A DNA stretch of 64,000 nt from NCBI RefSeq assembly GCF_003070885.1, contig NZ_CP028913.1, positions 1,860,001-1,924,000 on the forward strand. The letters are read 5' to 3'. Under the pieces are notes generated by a model. It did no database searches and was not told the origin of the DNA. It saw only the letters and a list, made by a program, of their open reading frames with translations. Below are positions 35,796 through 45,335 of this stretch, piece by piece. The position numbers were made by a program, and so were the translations under genes. Position 1 is the stretch's first letter, and each line of letters opens with the position of its first letter. This DNA comes from Agromyces badenianii. Lineage in GTDB: Bacteria; Actinomycetota; Actinomycetes; Actinomycetales; Microbacteriaceae.

Positions 35796-38700
35796 TCAGC
35801 TCGCCTTCGCCTCGCGCTCCTCGCGGACGCGCTGGCCGACGACCGCCGACACGCCGTCTTGTCGCATCGAGACGCCGTAGAGCGCGTCGGCGATCTCCAT
35901 GGTGCGCTTCTGGTGCGTGATGACGATGAGCTGCGAATCCTCGCGGAGGGACTCGAGGGTCGTGAGCAGCCGGCCGAGGTTCGCGTCGTCGAGCGCCGCC
36001 TCGACCTCGTCCATGATGTAGAACGGGCTGGGCCTGGCCTTGAAGATCGCGATCAGCAGTGCCACGGCGGCGAGTGAACGCTCACCGCCCGACAGCAGCG
36101 AGAGACGTTCGATCTTCTTACCCGCGGGCTTGACGCTCACCTCGATGCCGGTGGTGAGCATGTTCTCGGGGTCGGTGAGCGAGATGCTGCCCGCGCCCCC
36201 AGGGAAGAGCACCGGGAACACCTCGGCGAACGCCGCCTTCGTGTCGTCGAAGGCGCTGCGGAAGATCGACTCCATCTTGCCGTCGATCTCCTCGATGATC
36301 GTCAGCAGGTCTTTGCGGGTGTTCGCGAGATCGGTCAGCTGCTCGGTGAGGAACAGATGGCGCTGCTCGAGCGCCGCGAACTCCTCGAGCGCGAGCGGAT
36401 TCACCCGGCCGAGCTGGGCGAACTTGCGTTCGGCCTGCGCGAGCCGGCGCTGCTGCTCCTCGCGCCGGAAGGGGCGGGATTCGCCCTCGCCGTCCTCGGC
36501 CGGGACCTCCTGATCGGGGCCGTACTCGTCGACGAGCACGTCTTCGGTCAGCCCGAGCTCCGACTCCGCACGTTCGACGAGTCCGCCCACGTGGAGCTTC
36601 TTCTCGTAGATGCGCAGCTCGAGCCCGTGCACGTCTTCGGTGACCGAGTGCAGCCGCTCGCGCGCGGCGGCCTCCTCGCGGCGCACCGCCTGCAGCTCTT
36701 CGTTGCGGCTCGCGCGTTCGGCCTCCGCGCGTCCGAGCGCCACGCGCGCCTCGGCCACCGAGGCGTCGACCGACGAGAGCGCCGCGGGCAGCGCGTCGGC
36801 GACCCGGGTGGCCGCCTCCAGCTGGGCGCGGCGGATCACGGCCCGCCGCGCCGCATCCGCTGCGGCCTGCCGCTCGGCTTCGAACTGCGCCTCCATGGCA
36901 CGGATGCGGGCCTCCTCGGCACGCACGCGCTCCCTCGCCGTCTCGAGGCGCAGCTTCGCCTCCACCTCGGCCTCGCGGGCCGTCTCGAGGGCCGCGAGCG
37001 CTCCGTCGCGCGCCGCGGTCTCGAGCACCGGTCGCGGCTCGGCGCGCGCCGCGTCGAGCGCCGCCCTCGCGGCGACCGCGAGCTGCTCGGCCTCGGCGAC
37101 GCGCTCCTCGGCGTTCGCTGCGGCCTGGCGCAGTCGTTCGGAGTCGGCATCGGCCGCCTCGGCCTGCACGCGCGCCCGGTTCAGTCGCTCTGTTCGCTGC
37201 GCGAGCTGCGCGTCGAACTCGCGGAGCGCGGCGAGCGCTCCCTTCGCCTGATCCTTGGACTGCTGCACGATCTGCCGCTGCTCGGCGAGCTCGAAGCGCG
37301 CGCGCTCGATCTCGGCGCGCACCTCTTCGAGACGGGCGGCGGCGCGATCGCGCTCGGCGATGAGCTCGATGCGGCTCTGCTTGCGTCCGGAGCCGCCGCG
37401 CAGCACGAATCGGCCGACCACGGTGCCGTCCTTCGTGATGACGGTGGCCGGCGATTGCCGCTGCGCGAGGGCGGTCTCGGCCGTGCGAGCTGCCGCGAGG
37501 TCGTCGGCGATCAGCACCTCGGCGAGGAGGCCGAGCACGCCGGCAGGGGCCGTGACGACGGCGGATGCGGCGGTGAGCCCTTCGACCGGCGATGCCGGTG
37601 CCGGCGCGGAGCCGGCGTCGGCGAGCGCAAGGGCGACGCGGCCGAGCTCGCCGCGTTCGGCGTGCTCGAGGGCACGGAAGGCGGCCGCGCGATCGTCGAC
37701 GAGCACGGCGTCGCCGAGGGAGCCGAGCGCTGCGGCGATCGCCGGTTCGTAGCCGGGTTCGACCTGCACCGCCTCGGCGAGGAGGCCTCGCACACCGGCG
37801 ACGCCGGCGGTGACGAGCGCCGCAGAGCCGTCTTTCTGGTCGAGGGCGAGCGAAAGCGCCTGGGTGCGGGCGGCGAGCGCCCCGTGCTCGCGTTCGCGGT
37901 CGTGCAGTGCTTCGCGAATGCGCTCGATCTCGGCTTCGGCCTCGAACACTGCCGCCTGAGCCAGTTCGTAGGCCTCGTCGAGGTCGGTCTCGGCGGTCTC
38001 GCCCGAATCCGCGTCGGCCTCGGCCGCGGCGAGCGCCGTGGCGGCTGCAACGCGTCGCTCGGCAGCGGCCTCGAGCGCGTTCTCATGCCGCAGCACCTCG
38101 CCGCGCACCGCGGCGAGCTTCGAGGCTGCGGAGTCGGCCTGGCCTGTGAGCTTGGAGATCTCGAGGTCGTATGCCGAGACGAGCGCGCTCTGGCGCGCGA
38201 TGCCCTCGTCGACGGCGTCGAGTTCGGTGCGGCGCAGCATCGTCGCCTCGTGGGCGTCGTCGAGCGCGGATGCCGCGGTGCCGACGCTGTCTCGAATGCC
38301 GGTGAGTTCGGTCACCGCCTCGTCGATCATCGCGCGGGTGACGCTCGGCGAGGCATCCGTCTGCTCTGCTGCACTGCCGAGCAGGGCGATGCGCTGGCGG
38401 GCGAGGGAGTCGAGCGAGCGGAGACCGCCCTGCGCCTGCTCGAGCGCGAAGGTCGTCGACCGCGCCCGGTCGACGGCATCGCCGACCTGCGCCTGCTCGA
38501 GCCGGGCCACCTTCGCCTGGTGCTGCTCGAGCTGGTCCTGCAGCACGAGTCGCTCGGCGTGGCGCTCGTGCTCGCTCTTGCCGTGCTCGTCGAGGGCCCG
38601 GCGGAGGCCGACGACCTCGTCGGCGAGGAGCCTGGCCTTGGCGTCGCGCACGACGGCGGCGATCGTCGCGGCCTCGCGCGCGACCTCGGCCTGGCGACCG

Positions 38701-39314
38701 AGGGGCTTCAATTGACGGCGGATCTCGCCGGCGAGGTCGGAGAGTCGGGTGAGGTTCGCCTGCATGGCATCGAGCTTGCGGAGCGTCTTCTCCTTGCGTC
38801 GCCGGTGCTTCAGGATGCCGGCCGCCTCCTCGATGAAGCCGCGCCGGTCTTCGGGCGTCGCCCGCAGCACCTGGTCGAGCTGGCCCTGCCCGACGATGAC
38901 GTGCATCTCGCGGCCGAGTCCTGAGTCGCTGAGCAGTTCCTGCACGTCGAGCAGGCGGCAGTTCTCGCCGTTGATCGCGTATTCGCTCGCGCCGTTTCGG
39001 AAGAGCGTGCGCGAGATCGTGACCTCGGTGTACTCGATCGGCAGCGCGCCGTCGCTGTTGTCGATCGTGAGGCTGACCTCGGCGCGGCCGAGTGGCCCGC
39101 GCGTCGACGTGCCCGCGAAGATGACGTCCTCCATCTTGCCGCCGCGCAGGGTCTTCGCACCCTGCTCGCCCATGACCCAGGCGAGCGCGTCGACGACGTT
39201 GGACTTGCCGGAGCCGTTGGGACCGACGATGCAGGTCACGCCGGGCTCGAACGCGAACGTCGTCGGCTGTGCGAAGGACTTGAAGCCCTTGAGCGTCAGG
39301 CTCTTCAGGTACAC
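35796..39314 (-). CDS. smc: Chromosome segregation protein SMC
   Basis: 1172 residues. N-terminal ATPase half opens YLKSLTLKGFKSFAQPTTFAF with Walker A GPNGSGKSNVVDALAWVMGE; long Ala/Glu/Arg-rich coiled coils flank a hinge around residues 520–640 (VTAGVAGVRGLLAEAVQVEPGYEPAIAAALG). The C-terminal half carries the signature LSLLSGGERSLAAVALLIAIF and Walker B FYIMDEVEAALDDANLGRL. GTG start has AGGAGAGG 7 bp upstream. Works with ScpA/ScpB (not in the window) in chromosome compaction. Confidence 0.97.
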   Translation of the reverse strand: MYLKSLTLKGFKSFAQPTTFAFEPGVTCIVGPNGSGKSNVVDALAWVMGEQGAKTLRGGKMEDVIFAGTSTRGPLGRAEVSLTIDNSDGALPIEYTEVTISRTLFRNGASEYAINGENCRLLDVQELLSDSGLGREMHVIVGQGQLDQVLRATPEDRRGFIEEAAGILKHRRRKEKTLRKLDAMQANLTRLSDLAGEIRRQLKPLGRQAEVAREAATIAAVVRDAKARLLADEVVGLRRALDEHGKSEHERHAERLVLQDQLEQHQAKVARLEQAQVGDAVDRARSTTFALEQAQGGLRSLDSLARQRIALLGSAAEQTDASPSVTRAMIDEAVTELTGIRDSVGTAASALDDAHEATMLRRTELDAVDEGIARQSALVSAYDLEISKLTGQADSAASKLAAVRGEVLRHENALEAAAERRVAAATALAAAEADADSGETAETDLDEAYELAQAAVFEAEAEIERIREALHDREREHGALAARTQALSLALDQKDGSAALVTAGVAGVRGLLAEAVQVEPGYEPAIAAALGSLGDAVLVDDRAAAFRALEHAERGELGRVALALADAGSAPAPASPVEGLTAASAVVTAPAGVLGLLAEVLIADDLAAARTAETALAQRQSPATVITKDGTVVGRFVLRGGSGRKQSRIELIAERDRAAARLEEVRAEIERARFELAEQRQIVQQSKDQAKGALAALREFDAQLAQRTERLNRARVQAEAADADSERLRQAAANAEERVAEAEQLAVAARAALDAARAEPRPVLETAARDGALAALETAREAEVEAKLRLETARERVRAEEARIRAMEAQFEAERQAAADAARRAVIRRAQLEAATRVADALPAALSSVDASVAEARVALGRAEAERASRNEELQAVRREEAAARERLHSVTEDVHGLELRIYEKKLHVGGLVERAESELGLTEDVLVDEYGPDQEVPAEDGEGESRPFRREEQQRRLAQAERKFAQLGRVNPLALEEFAALEQRHLFLTEQLTDLANTRKDLLTIIEEIDGKMESIFRSAFDDTKAAFAEVFPVLFPGGAGSISLTDPENMLTTGIEVSVKPAGKKIERLSLLSGGERSLAAVALLIAIFKARPSPFYIMDEVEAALDDANLGRLLTTLESLREDSQLIVITHQKRTMEIADALYGVSMRQDGVSAVVGQRVREEREAKAS

Positions 39315-39411
39315 GTCCCACCCTCTCCTGGTCGCGAGAACGCTGCGGACTACGGTATCCGAGGTTCGGGCGGGTGCCGCGCGCGCGCGCCGGTCGGGTC
39401 CCGATCCGCGC

Positions 39412-39441
39412 TTGCCGGCATCTGCCGCCCGCCGATATTCT
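39412..39441 (+). promoter_or_regulatory. Predicted promoter of the double-GNAT gene
   Basis: TTGCCG (39412–39417), 18-bp spacer, TATTCT (39436–39441). The GTG start lies 34 bp downstream behind GAGGAGG. Confidence 0.5.
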
Positions 39442-39475
39442 GAACGGCTGCCACTGGGGCGGCGAGGAGGCAGAC

Positions 39476-40558
39476 GTGGACATCGACATCCGACCACTCG
39501 ACATACCCGAGCGACTCGGCACGCCCGAGGCCGCAGACTTCGAGGCCTTCGTCGAACTCACCGCCGACGTGCAGGAGTCGGTCTGGGGACACCGCCGGTT
39601 CGCCCAAGAGGCAGCGGAGCTGCTGCCGGAGTTCCGCGACGACCGGTACACCGGCCGTCAGGCGTTCGCGGCGTGGAAGGACGAACGCTGCATCGGCCGC
39701 GCCGAGGTGCTGTGGGAGCGCGGCGAGGAGGCACGCACCGCCGAGATCTCGGTCGGCGTGGCCGTCGACGAACGGGGCCGCGGGCTCGGCGCCGAACTGC
39801 TCGCACGCGCCGAAGCGCATGCGCGATCGCTCGGACGCGACATCGTCGCGGGCTATTCGGATGTCGCGCTCGCGAACCTCGACGCCCCCGGGCCGCGCCT
39901 CGAGGCGCCCGACGGCACCGGCTCGATCCCGGCGGGGGCGGTCGGCGCATCCTTCGCGCTCCGCCACGGCTACCGGCTGGCGCAGCTCGAGCGGGTCAGC
40001 GGCCTGAGCGTGACGGGCCGGCTCGAGGAGTTCCGCACGTTGCTGTCCGCTCGGCTGGCCGCTCAAGGGGCGGATTCCGCGGCGTATCGTCTCACCGGCT
40101 GGGTCGACCGTGCGCCCGAGGAACTGCTCGACACGCTCGCCGTGGCGCATGCCTCGATGGCGACGGACCCGCCGTTCGGCGCGGTCATCGTCGACGAGGA
40201 GGTCTGGGACGCAGCGCGGGTGCGCGCCGGTGAGGCGCGGGCGCTCGAGGCCGGGCGGACGACGCTCGTTCAGGCGGCCATCGCCCCCGACGGGTCGGTC
40301 GCCGCCTACACCGAGCTCTCGCTGCCCTCGAACTCGACCGCCGCGTTCCAGTGGGACACGATCGTGCTCGGTCCGCACCGTGGCCACGGGCTCGGCATGC
40401 TGCTGAAGCTCGCCAACCTCGTGCACCTCGGCGAGACGACGCCCGATCGCACCGACATCTACACCTGGAACGCCGATGAGAACGACCACATGCTCGCGAT
40501 CAACATCGCGCTCGGGTTCACGCTCCGCGGGATGAGCGCGGAATGGCAGCGCGACTGA
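39476..40558 (+). CDS. Tandem-GNAT N-acetyltransferase
   Basis: 360 residues, two GNAT domains. The first has the acetyl-CoA loop VAVDERGRGLGAELLARAEAHARSLG (~95–120) and a second copy IVLGPHRGHGLGMLLKLANLVHL (~298–320); the C-terminus IYTWNADENDHMLAINIALGFTLRG is a typical GNAT ending. GTG start preceded by GAGGAGG 5 bp upstream. Similar in organisation to mycothiol synthase MshD-like enzymes, but substrate unknown. Its last 41 bp overlap the end of mutM on the other strand. Confidence 0.82.
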   Translation: MDIDIRPLDIPERLGTPEAADFEAFVELTADVQESVWGHRRFAQEAAELLPEFRDDRYTGRQAFAAWKDERCIGRAEVLWERGEEARTAEISVGVAVDERGRGLGAELLARAEAHARSLGRDIVAGYSDVALANLDAPGPRLEAPDGTGSIPAGAVGASFALRHGYRLAQLERVSGLSVTGRLEEFRTLLSARLAAQGADSAAYRLTGWVDRAPEELLDTLAVAHASMATDPPFGAVIVDEEVWDAARVRAGEARALEAGRTTLVQAAIAPDGSVAAYTELSLPSNSTAAFQWDTIVLGPHRGHGLGMLLKLANLVHLGETTPDRTDIYTWNADENDHMLAINIALGFTLRGMSAEWQRD

Positions 40559-41474
40559 GTCGCTGACACTTCGGGCAACGGTGCGAGGAGCGGTTCATGA
40601 AGGGCTCCCGCACCATCGGCGTGCCGCACCGCGGGCACGGCAGGCCGGTGCGCCCGTAGGCGTTCAGCGAGTGCGCGAAGTAGCCGGATGCGCCGTTGAC
40701 GTTGACGTACTGGGCGTCGAAGCTCGTGCCGCCCTCGGCGAGCGCCTTGCCGAGCACCTCGCGAACGGCGTCGAGCAGCTGCCGTGCCCGACGGGTCGAC
40801 AGCGACGATGCGGGCTGGTCGCCGTGCACCCGCACCGCCCACAACGACTCGTCGGCGTAGATGTTGCCGATGCCGCTGACGACGCCCTGATCGAGCAGCA
40901 CGCGCTTGACGGCCGTGTGCCGCTTCGCGAGCGCCGTGAGGAACGCACGGTCGTCGAAGGCCGGATCGAGCGGATCCCGGGCGATGTGGGCGACCTGTGC
41001 AGGCACGTGCCGCGCCCACTCCCCCGAGACGCCGCCGGAGAACCCGCCGACCTCGCCGTCGGCCGTGGGCACGAGCCGATCGACCGCGAGCGAGCCGAAG
41101 ATGCGCTGGTCGACGAAATCGACCCGAAGCTCACCGAGGCCTGGATGCTCGAGGTGCAGCCGCACGCGCGCGTGCGCGTCGTCGCCGGGGTGGTCGGGCG
41201 TGCGCAGCAGCATCTGCCCGCTCATGCCGAGGTGCCCGACGACCGCCCGCCCCTCGCGTGCGCGGTCGCCGCCGAGCGGAAGCCAGAGGAACTTGCCGCG
41301 GCGCACGGCCGCCTCGATGCGCGCCCCCGTGACGAGGGCCTCGAAGTCACCGGATGCCGCGTCGTGCCGTTTCAGCGAACGGGGCTCGAGCACCTCGACC
41401 GCCGACACGACGGCGCCCGTGACCGCCGGCGCGAGTCCGGCCCGCACGACCTCGACCTCGGGCAGTTCGGGCAC
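40518..41474 (-). CDS. mutM: Formamidopyrimidine-DNA glycosylase (Fpg/MutM)
   Basis: Removes 8-oxoguanine and related lesions and nicks the strand. 318 residues, GTG start one base after the rnc stop. Catalytic N-terminus (M)PELPEVEVVR (Pro2, Glu3); RRGKFLWLPLG carries the beta-elimination Lys; GGTSFDAQYVNVNGASGYF lies before the zinc finger LPCPRCGTPM...SHRCPKCQ. About 12 residues follow the finger, overlapping the GNAT gene tail-to-tail by 41 bp. Confidence 0.95.
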   Translation of the reverse strand: MPELPEVEVVRAGLAPAVTGAVVSAVEVLEPRSLKRHDAASGDFEALVTGARIEAAVRRGKFLWLPLGGDRAREGRAVVGHLGMSGQMLLRTPDHPGDDAHARVRLHLEHPGLGELRVDFVDQRIFGSLAVDRLVPTADGEVGGFSGGVSGEWARHVPAQVAHIARDPLDPAFDDRAFLTALAKRHTAVKRVLLDQGVVSGIGNIYADESLWAVRVHGDQPASSLSTRRARQLLDAVREVLGKALAEGGTSFDAQYVNVNGASGYFAHSLNAYGRTGLPCPRCGTPMVREPFMNRSSHRCPKCQRLSRAAIPRSSRGA

Positions 41475-41475
41475 G

Positions 41476-42159
41476 TCAGTGCGAGTTCAGGCGGGTCCAG
41501 GCCTCGAGCGCGGCGGCCATCTCGGCCTGCTTCTTGCTCGACCCCTCGCCAGACGCTTCGACGAGGTCGCCGACGGCCACCGTCGCGATGAAATGCTTGT
41601 TGTGGTCGGGCCCGCTCTCGGCGACGGTGTACACCGGTGCAGCGGCTCCGCGGCGTGCGGCGACCTCTTGCAGGCTCGTCTTCGGATCCATGGCGGCGCC
41701 GAAGCGGGCGGGATCGCTCATGAGGGGGGCGACGAGCCGCAACACGAACTCGGTGGCGGCATCGCCGCCGGCGTCGAGGTACACGGCACCGATGATCGCC
41801 TCGACGGTGTCGGCGAGGATCGACGGCTTGTCGGCACCGCCGGTCAGCGTCTCGCCTCGGCCGAGGCGCACGAACGGCCCGATGCCGACCGAGCGGCCCA
41901 CTTCGGCGAGCGCGACACTCGACACGAGGCTCGCCCGCCGCTTGGCCAGCTCGCCCTCGTCGAGGTCGGGATGGTCGCGGAAGAGCTTGACCGTCACCGC
42001 CTGACCGAGGATCGAGTCGCCGAGGAACTCGAGGCGCTCGTTGGTCGGGATGCCGCCGTTCTCGTACGCGAATGACCGGTGCGTGAGCGCGAGCAGGAGC
42101 AGGGCGGGATCGATCGAGATCTGCAGGCGTTGCTGCAGCTCCTCGAGCGTCTGATCCAT
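41476..42159 (-). CDS. rnc: Ribonuclease III
   Basis: Cleaves double-stranded RNA in rRNA and mRNA processing. 227 residues from ATG 42159; an in-frame GTG at 42186 would add nine residues and neither start has a clear ribosome site. RNase III signature ERLEFLGDSILGQAV, second acidic motif DTVEAIIGAVYLDAGG, and a C-terminal dsRNA-binding domain (DPKTSLQEVAARRG...EASGEGSSKKQAEMAAA). Operon with DUF177 and rpmF upstream and mutM downstream. Confidence 0.95.
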   Translation of the reverse strand: MDQTLEELQQRLQISIDPALLLLALTHRSFAYENGGIPTNERLEFLGDSILGQAVTVKLFRDHPDLDEGELAKRRASLVSSVALAEVGRSVGIGPFVRLGRGETLTGGADKPSILADTVEAIIGAVYLDAGGDAATEFVLRLVAPLMSDPARFGAAMDPKTSLQEVAARRGAAAPVYTVAESGPDHNKHFIATVAVGDLVEASGEGSSKKQAEMAAALEAWTRLNSH

Positions 42160-42214
42160 TGCCCCGGTGAGTTCCGTTCGCGTCACGACCGGTCGTTCGG
42201 GTGTCTGGGGCCGA

Positions 42215-42418
42215 CTAGACGTCGGCGACCTTGCGGCCCTTGTACTCGAGGAAGAGCGGGGTGCCCGCAGAGTCCTCGACGACCTTCGCGCGGTGCGGAA
42301 GGCTGTAGGTGACCTTGCCGTTCTCGACGGTCTTGACGAGCGTGGGAACCTCGGCCTTCCACTGCGAGCGGCGCGCGTGGGTGTTGGAGCGTGACTTCTT
42401 CCGCTTCGGAACAGCCAT
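42215..42418 (-). CDS. rpmF: 50S ribosomal protein L32
   Basis: 67 residues: MAVPKRKKSRSNTHARRSQW is diagnostic. The usual four zinc Cys of C+ L32 are absent, so this is the zinc-free (C−) form. Two bp after the DUF177 stop, the conserved DUF177–rpmF pair. Confidence 0.96.
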   Translation of the reverse strand: MAVPKRKKSRSNTHARRSQWKAEVPTLVKTVENGKVTYSLPHRAKVVEDSAGTPLFLEYKGRKVADV

Positions 42419-42420
42419 GA

Positions 42421-42990
42421 CTATCTCTCTTCTCTCTGCTGGTCGGCGTCGGATGCGTCATCCGAGCCGTTGTCTTCGGAAGCCTGGAACCCGGCGAGCG
42501 CGGACCAGCGTGGATCGCTGTGCTCAGGGGTGACGAGTTCCGGATGATCGGCCAGTCGGAGCCCGGTCTCGAGGTCGAGTCCGGGGCAATCCGGTCGGCA
42601 CACCGGCTGGAACGGCAGTGCCAGCACTACCGCATCGCGGATGAGTGGTTCAAGATCCACGTGGTCGTCTTGAACCTCATACTCGATGGCTTCCCCAGAA
42701 TGATACCCGAAGAGTTCTTGGAACTCGACTTCGACCGGCAGGGCGATGTCGATCAGGCAGCGCCCGCACTCCCCCTCGGCGACGGCGTCGACCTCCGCAG
42801 TGACGAGAATGCCCTCGTGCACCGACTCGAGCCGGACGTCGACATCGAGCTCGGAGCCGGCGCGTACGGCGACGAGCCCCTCGCCCATCTGGTCGGCGGC
42901 GACTGCGGTGAAGGGGTGTTCGCGCATCTCACCGGGACGATTGACGAGGTCCCGCACGTTCACGCGGAAAGGGGAATGCTTGATGGCCAC
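42421..42990 (-). CDS. YceD/DUF177 family protein
   Basis: 189 residues from a GTG start. Cys pairs ECGRCLIDIALPVEVEFQELF and QPVCRPDCPGLDLETG are the family signature, with the acidic DPRWSALAGFQ segment near the end. The family (YceD; Duf177) is linked to 23S rRNA metabolism and almost always precedes rpmF, as here. The last ~20 residues are an Asp/Ser-rich tail. Confidence 0.92.
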   Translation of the reverse strand: MAIKHSPFRVNVRDLVNRPGEMREHPFTAVAADQMGEGLVAVRAGSELDVDVRLESVHEGILVTAEVDAVAEGECGRCLIDIALPVEVEFQELFGYHSGEAIEYEVQDDHVDLEPLIRDAVVLALPFQPVCRPDCPGLDLETGLRLADHPELVTPEHSDPRWSALAGFQASEDNGSDDASDADQQREER

Positions 42991-43001
42991 GATCGACGAG
43001 T

Positions 43002-45335
43002 CTACGCGTCGGCGGGTGGGCGTTCGCCGAGTGCACGGCGCGCGGCGTCGAAGAGCGATCGCGGCACGAGCACGGCCCTGATGCGCACCGGCGGTGTTGC
43101 GTCCGCGAGCAGGGCCGCGCGGACTCGCGCGAGCGCGTCGCGCAACTCCGTTCCGTCGACCGGTGACCCGGGATCGGGGCCGTAGCGCTCTCGTTCCACG
43201 GCGTCGCGCAGCACGGTGAGTGCGGCGGCGGGCTCCGCCGCGCCGAAGGCCTCGCGCCCCGCGAGCGAGGCCGCGAACGCCCGGGGCGTCTCGACGGCGC
43301 CGCCGCCTGCACCGAGGTCGCGCGCGGTGGCGATCACCTCGTCCCACGCGGCATCCGCCGGTCGATCGCCCCTCGCGAGCCGTCGGCGACGCGACCAGCG
43401 CTGGCCGAGCCGCAGACCGGCCGGGATCAGCAGCAGGAGCACCACGACGAGCGCGACCGGCGCACCGCGCTGCCACCACGAATCCGCGGAAAGGCCGTCG
43501 CCGCGCTGCCCCGCGAGCCCTCGGTCGGGATCGAGTTCGGGGCGACCGTCGGCCCCGGGCGTCGAGGGAGCCGCACTCGGCGCCGCGGCACCGGTTCCCT
43601 CGCCGGCACCCGGGCGCGAGTACTCCGGCACGCTGCCCCGGCCCGGGGTCGGCTCGAACGGCACCCAGCCGACGCCCTCGAAGTACAGCTCGGGCCACGA
43701 GTGCAGGTCATGGGAGTCGACCTCGACGCGCTGCACGCCGTCGACGCGCTCCTGGGCGGGCCTGCCCTGGGTGTAGCCGAGCGAGATGCGCGAAGGGATG
43801 CCGACCTCGCGCGCGAGCACCGCCATCGTCGACGCGAAGTGCACGCAGTAGCCGGCCTTCGTCTCGAGGAACCGCGCGACGACGTCGAACCCGCCGCCGT
43901 CGTATCCCTCGGCGACCGGGGCCTCGGTCGAGTAGTCGAAGTCCGCCGAACGCAGATACGACTGGATCGCGACCGCCGCGTCGTATCGCGAGGTGGCGAT
44001 CGCGGTGATCTCGGCCGCGGTCTGGGCGATGATCGGCGGCGCATCTTCGGGCAGTTCGAGATACGGGTCGAGATCGGACGGAAGATCGCCGCTCGCACCG
44101 CGCAGCTGCGCCACCGTCGGCTCCACCTCGAGTCGGGTCACCCGATACCGCTGGCCTCCGGTATTCGTGTCGACGCTGCGAACGGCGAGGGAATCCGAGT
44201 CCCAGAACCAGGATCCGCTCAGCCCTTCGATGCGCGACGACGGATACGGCACCGGCAGCCACGTCGTTCGGACCTCGTCGACGATGACCTCGATCGGATG
44301 CTCCGAGGTCGCGACGTCATCGGAGAGGCCGTCGGGCCGCGGCATCGCGTCGACGGTGTTGTCGCCGTCGACGGCCGCGTCGGTGGCTCCCCACACCTCG
44401 CCCTCGAATCGATCGAGCGTGAGGAGCGTGAAGTAGGGCCGGTCGGCGTCGCGCGCGAAGTAGTGGAACGCGGGTCGCGCCTCTGGGCGCCGAAGGTCTC
44501 GACCGAGGTCGATGAACGGGCTCACCCCACGCGCGAAGAGCGTGCCCTGGCCCGGCGAGCCGAGCAGGAGGCTCGTCGACACGCTCGGCGTCGACGCGGC
44601 GAGCACCGATGCCGTGAGCAGGCCGACCGCGGCGAGGCCGAGCGAGGCGCCGAGGGTCGACACGATCGGCACGCGCTTGGGCGGCACGATCGTCGCGGCA
44701 TCGTCGCCGTCGCCCTCGCCGTCGCCGAGCAGGCGCGCGCGTCGGCGCACCCGCACGTCGACGCGGAGCAGCAGCAGGTACGCGGCCGCGGTCAGCACGA
44801 GCGTGGGTGCCTCGGCCCCCGCTTCGATGATGAACCCCGGCACGAGCACGGGCACGAGCGCCGGTGCCGCGGCGAGCGCCGGCACGCGCAGCGTCTGCAC
44901 GAGGATGTCGACGACGACCGCGAGCAGGCCCACTCCGACGGCCAGGGCGAACAGCAGCGGCGGCACCGGGATGGCGGGCACCGACTGCTGTTCGATCGTG
45001 CGCTGTGCGCCCGACATCAAACCGCCGAACGTCTCGAACGTGCCCTGCGTCGGAATGATCAGCGCGATGCTCGTGGTGCCGCCGAACACGAGCGTGAGCA
45101 GCAGCAGGAGCACGACGAGTTCGAGCACCGGCACGAGCGACGCCGGAGTGCGCAGCGCGCGCAGCCCCGCCCCCGCGAAGAGCGTGCCGGCTGCGATGAA
45201 CGCGCACAACCACCACCAGCCGCTTCCCGCGATGAGCGGGCCGAGTGCCATCGTGGCGATCGCGAGCAGGAGGAACGACGTCGACGTCAGGGCCAGCCGT
45301 TGGGCCCGCGAGAGGGGAACCGGGTCAGGACGCAT
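43002..45335 (-). CDS. Membrane-anchored transglutaminase-like protein (TgpA family)
   Basis: 777 residues. Six or more membrane helices occupy residues 1–~240 (TSFLLLAIATMALGPLI; LLFALAVGVGLLAVVVDILV), then an external part with the transglutaminase core: Cys497 in KAGYCVHFASTMAVLAREVG, His in VDSHDLHSWPEL, Asp/Glu following in YFEGVGWVPFEPTPG. A Pro/Gly/Ala-rich linker and one more helix (GAPVALVVVLLLLIPAGLRL) precede a cytoplasmic tail. Partner of the DUF58 and MoxR genes in a conserved three-gene set of unknown physiological role, probably cell-envelope related. Confidence 0.88.
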   Translation of the reverse strand: MRPDPVPLSRAQRLALTSTSFLLLAIATMALGPLIAGSGWWWLCAFIAAGTLFAGAGLRALRTPASLVPVLELVVLLLLLTLVFGGTTSIALIIPTQGTFETFGGLMSGAQRTIEQQSVPAIPVPPLLFALAVGVGLLAVVVDILVQTLRVPALAAAPALVPVLVPGFIIEAGAEAPTLVLTAAAYLLLLRVDVRVRRRARLLGDGEGDGDDAATIVPPKRVPIVSTLGASLGLAAVGLLTASVLAASTPSVSTSLLLGSPGQGTLFARGVSPFIDLGRDLRRPEARPAFHYFARDADRPYFTLLTLDRFEGEVWGATDAAVDGDNTVDAMPRPDGLSDDVATSEHPIEVIVDEVRTTWLPVPYPSSRIEGLSGSWFWDSDSLAVRSVDTNTGGQRYRVTRLEVEPTVAQLRGASGDLPSDLDPYLELPEDAPPIIAQTAAEITAIATSRYDAAVAIQSYLRSADFDYSTEAPVAEGYDGGGFDVVARFLETKAGYCVHFASTMAVLAREVGIPSRISLGYTQGRPAQERVDGVQRVEVDSHDLHSWPELYFEGVGWVPFEPTPGRGSVPEYSRPGAGEGTGAAAPSAAPSTPGADGRPELDPDRGLAGQRGDGLSADSWWQRGAPVALVVVLLLLIPAGLRLGQRWSRRRRLARGDRPADAAWDEVIATARDLGAGGGAVETPRAFAASLAGREAFGAAEPAAALTVLRDAVERERYGPDPGSPVDGTELRDALARVRAALLADATPPVRIRAVLVPRSLFDAARRALGERPPADA

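Noticed and set aside
39379..39392. GC-dinucleotide run upstream of the GNAT gene as a regulatory Z-DNA element
   Set aside because: Only about six CG repeats in a very GC-rich background; chance is sufficient.
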